The translations under genes were made by a program, and so were the position numbers. A DNA stretch of 64,000 nt, taken from the NCBI GenBank assembly GCA_019914945.1, contig CM034108.1, positions 6,954,001-7,018,000 of the forward strand, in the 5' to 3' direction. The DNA is from Typha latifolia. Taxonomy: Eukaryota; Streptophyta; Magnoliopsida; Poales; Typhaceae. Positions 47,001-58,200 of this stretch are shown here, piece after piece (position 1 is the first letter of the stretch; each line of letters begins with the position of its first letter). The notes below the pieces were generated by a model, which saw nothing but the letters and a program-made list of their open reading frames with translations, made no database searches and was not told the origin of the DNA.

Positions 47001-50000
47001 TCCACTACATGATTTTTTGTGATCTTAGAGAGGAAATAGCCACCCACATCCTCTTCATTATCTTCCCTCCCTTCCCCCTCCCTCCATGCACAAAGTCAAT
47101 GTGTTGCTATCCAATGATTTGGAACCTATGGTTGCATGGTCATGCTAGCAGCACACCAATCCTTGATAAAACTTTTCTCAAAGAGTAAATTTGAAGAATC
47201 AGTAGTGCTACTGTAGGTTCAAAAGTAGCATCATTGTTTGAAAGCTTACTGACTGAAGCATGATTTGAATTCCATTTTACTTATTCAATCAGACCCTAAT
47301 ATGGTAAACAGCTTGAAAGGGTGAATCAGATTCATCAGGGAATGTTACACTGTTACTGCTGTCCTACCGCTTCTCATTTTTGAAAGATGAGATAAGGAAA
47401 GATTCTAAATTATTATCTGAAATAACAAATTATACAAGAGACCATCACTTTTGCCCTCCACTAACTTAAGTACTAAGGGCTTGAAATATGATGTGAAATA
47501 AAAGAAACAGGACTTGAAAGGTACTTCACCAAATTCTGCCAAAAGAAAATAACTCACAAAGGAAGTTGATATGCAAAATACATACCTCACAGCAGTCTAG
47601 TTTATCAAGAAAATATGTATAAGGTAATTTTGGACGATAGCGCCACCATCTCTTTGAAATCCACTGTGCTCTGCCACCTTTAGAGTTTGACGCTTTCACT
47701 AATACATCTTCCCGTAAACTTTTCTCCACTTCATGCATATCAAAGTCAACTACATATTTAGCACTAGCTGATTCGATCTGCTCAGCCAATTTATCCTTTC
47801 GCAAAATTTCTTTCCACTTTCCTAGTCGTTCACGCCAGTTTGTTCCACTTTCTTGTTTTGCTACATTGACATTAGCAACTCCTGGACATCCATCCATATA
47901 TGAAATGATAAAAGAGTCTATAAACAATAACTCCCAATAATACACATGACTATATTACCACGGATGTGCACAAAGAATAAACAATTCAAATAATGCACAA
48001 ACCAACTATAAATATATAATGACAATATATATATATATATAGTTAACCACTGGCAAGTAAATTGCCAATGACAGTGTTCGTTAATAAGAAAAGGACAAGA
48101 AAAGCTGACACGAAGGATAAGTACTCAATGTAAAGGCCCACTAGAGTGGTGTATAAAATCAGCTGAAACCAGCCCACTTCAGCCAAAAGGATAGGCTTCG
48201 GCAACATATGAACTGATCCATGCCCCAAACCAGTAATGCTTTCAGATATGCACAATAGATTTCAGGGCTAAATTGCTTGGCATCTCAGCCTGGTTTCATC
48301 AAGTGATAGAATCCAAACTTGAATGAAATGGAGGGATAATTGAATAAATGCAAAATGAATTAACTGGAGAGCCACTAAAGCTGCAGCCTGATTGACATCT
48401 CTCGACAAACTAACATAAAAAAGAAAAAAACTCATGAAGTGAAATAAGGCCACTAATTTATTAAAACAAAATAAACTAAAAGAGTTGCGAGAAAGGATAG
48501 TGTTGACTAATATAGTTTATGACAATGATAGTCGTGCCGTACCACTATCGGCACATCCCTACGTGCCACTAGCACACCATTAACATAATTTTAATAAAAA
48601 AAATAGAATATTTAAAGATGGTTTTAGGCCTTCGACACGTCAATTTTTTATTTTTTATTTGAATATATATATTAAAACCTACATTACAGTCTTTTACTTT
48701 TAGATTATTTTTATAAATGACATATTTTATTAAAGATATAGCAATAGTCAAATATTAATATTATTCAACACATAATATGATTGAATATATTTGTTAAAAC
48801 TAATATTAATGATTGAATACTCCATAATATAATTAAACACATAATATTAATTATTAATAATTTAAATAATTAAAAATTATATCTAGTTGAATGTAGAATG
48901 ATGGGAGGATCAAAGACTTAATGTACTAACACTAACATAAGAATGTTGTGTTAAATATTACTGATAATCTTCAATCATATTGATGATGATGGCTTCATTT
49001 GCCAGCACAAGAATAATATTAAAATTGATTAATGATAAAGTACCAATTGAAGATTGTTGGGATGTTTCGATTTCTCCTCTTTGAACCTCAAAATTCCATA
49101 TTTCCCCACTACTACCAGAGACAAAAAATTTCATAATGTGGATATCATATTTCAAAACTCTAGTCATTACATATCCAACCTACCACTACTTATTCTACAT
49201 TTTTTACTTTATAAGATGTCTTAAGCATGCCATGTACAAGATCATTTTTTGAGTGGTCACATGAGAAAAATTGCAAATCAAGAACGCCTCATGAGGTTTC
49301 CCCATTAGAAAAAACCCTTGCATTGCAAATGGAGGATTTTCCATAAGGTGGAATAGTTAGAGAATGCTCTTTGATAAGTAGCATACCACATTTTCCACAA
49401 GCTAGAATCACTTTCCTAACTAGATTGTTTCTCGCCAAGGAATATTCTGCATAAATCTGGGGCTATCAAAACAAATTATAACACAAATAAAAGTTGATGC
49501 ATATGCAGAGGGGAACAAGAACAAAAGTTCTATTATCCTTCTGCCAAGCAAAACCAGTTTTTCCATAATTGATTGTAAGTGTACCAACTATGACAAGGGA
49601 AGGTTCTTAACTATCACATACATAGAGTCTTACATGGTTTAATTGCAATGCTTGCTCAAGAATTTCAGAAAAAGTTCTTAACTATTTATTATTCTCAATT
49701 CCATAGCATATCAAGACACGCATTGATCTACATATTATTTGTCAGAACAAAAGAACTGTTTCCAAAATTTCCATCACTAAAATTAAGCATTTGTTACTTG
49801 AAGATAGTGGCCCAAGCTGAGATACCTAAGCTTCCTTGTAGTTCTTTCTTTTGTTCAATGCTCAACCTTGTGTCATTTTCAATCATTTTATTCACAGTAT
49901 TCTCAGAAGTTTCTTGATCATCCTCCCATGCATCTTCTCCGACATAAGAAGTATCCTGAACGAGTGTTCCCCCCGGCCCTTCAACAAACTTTTTCATTTT

Positions 50001-53000
50001 CAGTCCCTTAGGCATTGTCTTCCTCCATATGCTTTTCTTGAATCTTCATAAACAAAGACAAAGATATGTTAAGAACTTAAGACAGATTAGGAGCATGTTC
50101 TGATGTACAACTTCTTCACAGGTAACAAGATGACAAAAACAAGTAGTCTAATAAGACTAGCCAACAGAAAAGCTAGTATGCTTTACTCCTTTGGCGTACA
50201 AAACAAGGTACAAACTCAACATACTTAAAATGTACATCCACAGGAAGCTAACTGTAGAACAATAGAAATATATAGAGAGGAAAATTATTGCAGAAAAAAA
50301 TTAAAGGTGAAATGACCATTGAACAAAATCACAAAACAAAAATAATGATCAAATTTCTGAAAACATCTGTACTCTTCCTTGATAAGACTAGACTTATGCA
50401 AAAGGATTCCACATGCTCCATAGCCCATACAGCAACATTCTCCTAGCTCCTCGACAATGTATCTATATGGTTATGAATTTATGATGAATCGGTGGATATG
50501 GACATACAGTACAGTAACCTCAGGACAAAAGAATACATGGTGATGGTCAAATTTAAACCTTTGCTACACCCTCTGCACTGTCTTCTAACTATTGGGATTT
50601 CCAGTATCTTTCTTCATCAAGTCACTATAGTAGGTTGTACACGAGGTCCATAACAATTTATGAGGTCTATATGGACGTACAGTAACCTCAGGACAAAAGA
50701 ATACATGGTGATGGTCAAATTTAAACCTTTGCTACACCCTCTGCACTGTCTTCTAACTATTGGGATTTCCAGTATCTTTCTTCATCAAGTCACTATAGTA
50801 GGTTGTACACGAGGTCCATAACAATAGAGCCTCTATCAATATTTCTTTCCCTTTTAGTTTCTAGACTATTTTGAATTCACATATCCTCAAAATAACCAAA
50901 ATGTAAATGACAAAAAGTTAAAAACCACACCAAAAACTCAGAGATGTACGCAGACTTGCATCCAGTATAGAGGAAAACTTTCTTTCATAGGTAATTGAGT
51001 GGTCATGGATAGCTATGTCGATTAGTAGGGCTGTCAAAAGAAACAAGCGGCTCGGCTCGGCTCAGCTCGGGCTCAGCGCGGCTGAAGCTCAAGCTCAGCT
51101 CGACTCAGCTAGAGATGAGCCAAGCCCAAGCCATTGAAACCGACTCTAAATTAATATCGGGTCAAGCATGAGCTAGAGCCGACTTGCTCAAGCTCGACTT
51201 GATAGGCTCGATATAAAAGGGGTGAGAAAACCCTAACTCCCATATCCCATATCCCTGCCTCCTCCTCCTCCTTTGGCACCCATGCTCGCTGCCGCAGTGC
51301 CGCCTCGTCTTCCTTCGTGGATGCATTTGCCTTCCTTCGTGGAAAAATAGAACACATCCTCACCTTCCTTTATGGACACATCCGCCTGCATTCCTCGCCA
51401 TGGCAGCAAGAAGCGCGATCCCGTGCTCCGCTGCTGTGACGGTGTTCGCAGTAGGTGCGTTCACGACAAGGCATCCAAACTCCGTTGCCGACTAGAGATC
51501 CACGTTGTCGATCCCCAACCCTGCTCTCCCCACCACCTTAAGTGTAACAACCCAAAATTTTAAAACATAAATAAATAAATAAAATATAAATAAACATTTA
51601 GATAATGAGGTTATGTCTTATATTTTTAGGATTTAGATTAAATTAAATTAAATTTTTAGGTATATCTTTTAGATATTAGAATCCTTATTCTAATAGGACT
51701 CTTACTATATTTTTTTTTTACTATAAAAAAGGGGCCTAGAAGAAAACCCTAGAGGGATTTTTTAAGAGAAAAGTTAGGTGAGGTACTGTAGCAGTGCTAC
51801 AGTACGAGAAAAAAAAAGATTATTCTTGAGAGATATTAGAGAAAAAAAAAGAATAGAAAATAGATGGAAAAAGATCTTATCATACCAAAGAGAAGAAAAG
51901 AAAAAAGAAGTCAATAATGGAGCGCATTGGAATTCGTGCAGATACGATTAAGATGCGAAAATCAAATTATTTTGGATTGAGCGATCAAAGTAAGTTTCCA
52001 GTCATATAATAAGAAAAGTTAGGTGACTTCTTTTTTCTTTTCTTCTCTTTGCTATAATAAGATTTTTTTTCATCTATTTTCTATTCTTTTTTTCTCTCTA
52101 ATCTCTCTCAAGAATAATCTCTTTTTCTTTTCTCGGTACTGCTACAGTACTGCCCCTAACTTTTCTCTTAAAAAGACCCCTCTAGGGTTTTCTTCTAAGC
52201 CCCCTTTTTATAGTTAAAAAAAATATAATAAGAGTCCTAAGGATTCTAATATCTTAAAAATATACCTAAAAATTTAATTTAATTTAATCTAAATCCTAAA
52301 ATATAAGAGATAAAATAAAATTCCTCATTATCTAAATGTTTAATTATATTTTATTTATTTATTTATTTATGTTTTAAAATTTTGGATTGTTACATTAAGC
52401 CTCCCCCTCCCAGCCTTGAACACCTCCCTCGTCACCTTCATCCTGCCCCTCACGATTAGGGCATCGTAGAGGGCGATCTTGGAGCAGAGTTCGGCAGGGC
52501 AGAGACCGTAGGCGCAATCCACTATAGTGAACTCGTGCAGCACGGCCAATCCCGTGTCATCGAGCTTCTCCGAGATCAAGACTGTTGGCTTCTCTCCTTC
52601 CCCTGCTGAGGCGGGGGTCACCAAGAGAGTCTTGCGATGGTGGGAAGGGAGGGTGAGAAATGAGGCTCCTAACGGAATTGAGATCGCAAGGGTTCAGAGG
52701 AGATAAAGGAAGGATTTAGTGTATTATTTGGCACGAAGAGTCTTCTGGACGCCATGATAGAGAAAGAGACAGAGGTGAGAGATAGGCTCATTTCAAGCTT
52801 ATTTCAACTAAAATAGGTTGTGGCTCGGCTTGGGCTCGATCTTGCTCAGTCCAACTCAATCCGGCTTGACTTGAATGAGGCTTGATAATAGGCTCATTTC
52901 AGGCTCGGGCTCAGTCTGACCTGGCTCGAGTTGAGCTGAGCCGAGCCTGAGCCCAATTCTAAGGCTCAAAATTATTTTCGAGCCGAGCCTGAGCCGGAGC

Positions 53001-55191
53001 CAACTCGCTCAGGCACGCCAATCATGGTATCACCAAGACTCCTAACAGACCACCTCTATGGGACGATCTACCATTAGCAAATGGTCTTCCAGGATAATCT
53101 ATCATGAGAAGTCACCTCTCAAAGAAAACCTGTCATTATAGTTTTAGCTTCATCCTAAGAAGCACACAGGCATGGGACACGGATACAACATGATAAGGAC
53201 ATGATAATATTGCAAATCTTAAAAAAATAAAACATGACAAATTATGACACGACAAAATAAATAATTAAAAATATAAGTTTATATATATACATCTACAGAA
53301 ATACTTTGCTATTATAATGTACACACACTGGCATGCATAATCTACTAATGAGAGAGAATCAAAGTTTGCACAATACCACAAAGATCTCATAACAAATGAC
53401 ATATCATAATGCTAATGCATGACAATACAATTCAATATAATGATTTATGAGAATAAATGAGTATTGAGTAGCATCATTTTTCTCTTTGCACATTACATTT
53501 ACAGGTTGTAACTTGTAAGATTGCAAATTATTAATATAATGGACAAATTACAGATCTGTGATTTTTGCACTAATCTAAACTAACATTAATTTTCTCGGAT
53601 GCACTATTTGTGATTTCTGCATTGCATTTCAGCAGCATATGCAGAAAATTCTGAAATAGATGAGTTCTGTTTTCTGCTTTAAATTCTGCAGCATATGATA
53701 AATCTCGTGTCCAATGAGTGTCAATATCTGACAACAGTCAGACACAGATATGGCATGCTATTTTAAGTGTTCATACTTCCTAGGCTCCAGGAGATAGATC
53801 TGACACAAAGATCATATGTTGGATCTCATGTCTTGCAAGACAACTTGGTGTTTGTCATGTCATAGGCATGGTATTCTTCTTTTCTTTCGACAGTCTTGTA
53901 ATTTCTTTTCAATCATCTTTATTTCCTTCTATGCTAGTTTGCTTTGTTTTTAAATGCTTCCACCACCAATCAATTCTGGCTTTTAGCACAACAACCTACT
54001 CCTACTATAGTACACATTGTGAGCCATCTATCTTATCGTCTAAGGCAACATGGTATATGGATATAAATAGAAACTCATTAGAGAACCAGATCCAACTGCA
54101 TACATCCAACTTAGGAACCCCAGCAAGATTAGTGTGCTTAAAAAGAACTAATAATAGTGCATATTAATTGTTACAATTGGGTTGCAGAAAATAAATTCTA
54201 CATAGGGAACACTGCAAGATAACTTACTCCTGCAAATGAATATCTAGGATGGCCACGAATATCCAATCAAAAGTTAAGCATGTAAAGACTAAATTGTTAA
54301 GAACGCAATCTTAGAGAACAGTAAACCTCAATGAACTACTACTTGTCCTTAAATGGAAATAAAGAAGGTTCTTTAAATCGAAAGAACAATAAAGAATTCA
54401 TGCTTCCACCTAGTGTGTTCCCCTGAAGAAGGTATGAGACCAATTCATTTGTATGAGTCTTGATGCCAAGGCATCTCTAGTAGCCCATGGTGCTATCCCT
54501 TTCATATTGATTTCATACTATTTGATTGTTATGTTTACTCTACTTTCTGTATTATCTATATCTACTCCAATCCTTTCATATTGATTTTATACTATTTGAT
54601 TTTTATGTTTACTCTAGTTTCTGTATTATCTATATCTACTCCAAAGGACTAGGTATATTGTAGTATTGAAGGATCATCTTTCTTCCCAGTCTCCATAAAT
54701 GATTCCAGATTCACAGGACCATGACTGATACACTTGCTAAAAGAAGTTGCAGCAGGTATTTACCTTCTGTTTAACTAAGTACAGGCTTTGAAGCCTGACT
54801 TTATCTTCATCCCCAATTTAGGTTTCATAGTTTAATACAATCAAAGACTCCAAAACTCGGTATCGGGATTGGGATCAGCCTCCGAAAAAACAAAACGTAT
54901 CAGCCATCAGTATCAGATCGGACTATTTTTAAATTACAAAAAAATTAAATATTATTTTAAAATACAGAAAAAATTTTAAAAATTTAGAAAAAATGACAAA
55001 AAATAAGAAAATAATAATTACTCACATATGAAGCCTAAAAATTAAAAAATATATTTACTTACTAATTTTAATGAATACTGAGTTAGCTCTCCTTTCTCTT
55101 CCCCTCTCTCTTTCTTTTCTTCCCTCTCTCTATTACTACCAAGGCAAAAAAAAATCTAATTTTTTCCTTCCTTCTCTCTCCCTTCTCTCTC

Positions 55192-55242
<51 letters not shown>

Positions 55243-58200
55243 GCAAGGCAAATTTTGTTTTTCTGATTTTATTTTTCCATTTCTTCTCTCTCCCTCCTCT
55301 TTCTCTCTCTCTCTTCCTCTCTTATTGCCTGAGGGCAATTTTTTGTCTCTCATTTTTTTCTTTTTGTCTCTTTCTCCCTACTCTTTTTCTCTCTCTCTTC
55401 CTCCCACTCTCTCTTATACTCCCTCTCTCTCTCTATACTCCCTCTCTCTTTATATACTCTCTCTCGTCTCTCTATCTAACTCTCTGTTAAAATCTGCTGC
55501 AGTAACAAAGATCCAAAGCGAGAGAGAAAGGATAGAACGAAAGAGAGGAAGAAAAAGAGAGAGGGAAAGGCTATAGAGAGAAGAAATGAAAAAAAAAATA
55601 GAGAGAATAGAGAAAAGAGAGGGAGAAAGAAAAGAGAGAAGAGAGAAGAGAGAAGGAGAGCCGTATCGGGCGAGATCAGCCAATCTGGCCGATACCTAGC
55701 TGAAACCAGTCACTAAACTGGTTCCTGCCCTGGATCCCGATCCATTTCAGCTGATCCCAACTTAGAACCATGGTATAGTCCCTTATTCTCTGTGCTAAGT
55801 TTCTGCGTGAGAGAAGCTATCAAATTGTTTGAGAATCCACCACTCATTCATGGAAAACACAAGATATAATTTGATGAACACCTTAAATTTTATCAAACCT
55901 CCCAATGAATTCTAGCTTCTTCTAAAAAAAGCTCTCAATATTGATTTATAATTGAAATCATAAATGAAACAGTGTGCATTTCAGTTGTATGCCCCATCTT
56001 CTCATAGCGAACCACACAAGAGTCTAAACTCAAAAAAGACTGCAGCAATTCACTAATTTCTTTATTTTCAGTAAAAAGAAATTGCAAGTAAGAAGTAACA
56101 ACAGAAGAAAGATGAGAAGGCTGAGTTCAAATAATTTCTTATGCACTTACTTCCTAACATTAGTCGGAGATGGCTCAGGAATCAATGCCTCCATGTATGC
56201 CTCTGTTAATTCCCTTCTGCGCTGATGACCCATTATTGAAGTAAAAGCTGCATAGCTTTTCCAAAATGCGATAGCAATAACAGTAAGATACAATGCCAAG
56301 GCCCCAACTCGTCTTGGTTCCAATTTCTCAAAGTCCTAAGAATAACAAAATTGGACATATATACATATTAAAATAACAAGGAAAAAAAATGTAGACTTAA
56401 AAATTAAGAAAACTGTAAGAGATGTTAACCACCTATACTTTACTACTGCATTTATCTCATGAATGAAGGATGAAGAAGTAAATAGATAAAATAATGATAA
56501 TAAAGGGTTATCTGATAAGCTTTGTATTAGTCAAAAGACTGAAAACAAAGAAAACTCATACTTTTGTTAGTAGAGAAGGAATTTTGTAGGAAAACCCTCA
56601 GGTTTGATCCTATAATACATATTGGCATTAATAAAGAAATCTCCATAGATGGCTATGATCAAGGACATGTACAAAAAGTAAATATTAAGGCTTGTACTAG
56701 TCGAAACAAAGGAAACTCATAGGTTGGTTGTAAGTAGATTTCTGAAAAAAAAAAAAAGTGTAGAAAAAACATCAGGTTTGACCAGATAATACATATTGGC
56801 ATTAAAAAAGAAGCGTTCAGAAAATAGATGGATGTGATCAAGGACATCTACAAAAAGGAGGAGATGACTGCTCAGTTGTCTCACAATGGAGGTGGCTGCA
56901 GTAGGCAGTAGCTGTGTAGCAGGCAATGGCTTTAGCACTGGGCGCAGAGATCCACCAAAACTCAGGAGAAAAAAAAAGAACAAAAGAACAAAAAAGATAG
57001 AAAGATGAGAGAAAAAGGAATAAAATTGTGAAAAATCAGAAAATTATGTACCTAGCATTATGGTATGTCAATTCCTGCATGATCAACATCAATAGCTTCT
57101 CAATTGCCAACCATAATGCATAGACCCAAGCCAGGAGGTGAATTGGGCAGCAATCAAAGATTTTAGGAAGTTCTTTTATAAACATTACAGAAAAATGCAT
57201 ATGCAAAGAGGTAGTTCTTAAATATTACCATTCTAACATCTCTCAAAATCACTATAATATCAGCAGTTTTCTGAATGGTTAAACATTCTCAGTAGTTATC
57301 TGCAAACACAAAATCCTGTAAAATCAACAGTTTATTTCAGTGGAGCTTGTGATTTTGAAGGACACTTACTTGCCTAGGATTGTAACATTTCTATTCCAAA
57401 AGTAAATCTGATCATTTCAGAGAGACTGAGAGAATGACTCATAGGTTAGGAAAGATGGGTTCTATAGCTAAAGTATTGGCCGTGGACTATAATTATTCGA
57501 AAGTCGAAACTGTGACACATTAGCATATCGCCTGACCTAAAACAACTAAATTTTGACCAATACACTATCTTCTATACTTTATCTTCGTTTGGTCAAAACA
57601 AGCTGAAACACAACCTAAACAAGACGAAGCTCACCCTAAACAAGCTAAAACCAGTGAAACTCAGTATTAAACTCGAGTTAGAATCAAACCTAGCCTTTTC
57701 CTGGATCCAGACTAGTTTCCATCTGTCCCTGAAATTGATCCATTTTGGCAGACAACCAGAATCATGAAGATTACGGGCGATGCAAACAAACTATTATGTC
57801 AAGCTATGTTTGGTGAATTTACATTATATTATTTGAAAATATGAATAGCAGAGGCACAATCTTTGGTTGTCAAACCAGCAAATAGTCATTGAGAACATAC
57901 TGCATAATATACATTCTGCATTCAATGCAAAATATCCTAGAATCCCTGAGAAAGCAAATTGGTGAAACTGGAATTCCGAAGCAATTAAATTCTACTGGTC
58001 CAAACAGGGTGCAAGTGGTTGAGAACTTGCTTCAACCGACAGAAAAATCCAGAAGTAATTAAGATGGTTCAGAAAAATCATCAACAATATGATATGTGAA
58101 GGAATGGAAACAATACTTCTTTAACACTAAATACTTTCACATAGAAAACTACTAATATAGAATATGTTTTAATATATACTAATATAGTATACAAAAATTC

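Larger units (their letters stand above)
51015..53030. mobile_element. TIR-like element carrying a captured PGDH gene fragment
   Basis: Both flanks are arrays of 'ggctcggctc'/'gagccgagcc' in inverted orientation (51050-51180 and 52790-53020), the subterminal design of many plant DNA elements. The left end reads TAGGGCTGTCAA, and the right end is the inverse of TTGGCGTGCCTGAG. Between them lies the start of a 3-phosphoglycerate dehydrogenase gene on the minus strand. No transposase was seen. An 8- or 9-bp target duplication could not be identified, so the superfamily (hAT or Pack-MULE type) is open. Confidence 0.65.

Noticed and set aside
46895..47188. A 97-residue plus-strand open frame as a small gene
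   Set aside because: There is no recognisable domain and no conserved start context, and it lies in FTSH12 intron 4 on the opposite strand. There is nothing to support it beyond length.
48525..48600. Another CCGTGCC foldback MITE
   Set aside because: Only a few family words are present. Ends and a target duplication could not be found.
55071..55576. Long Ser/Leu-rich open frames
   Set aside because: They are translations of a CT microsatellite inside a MITE.
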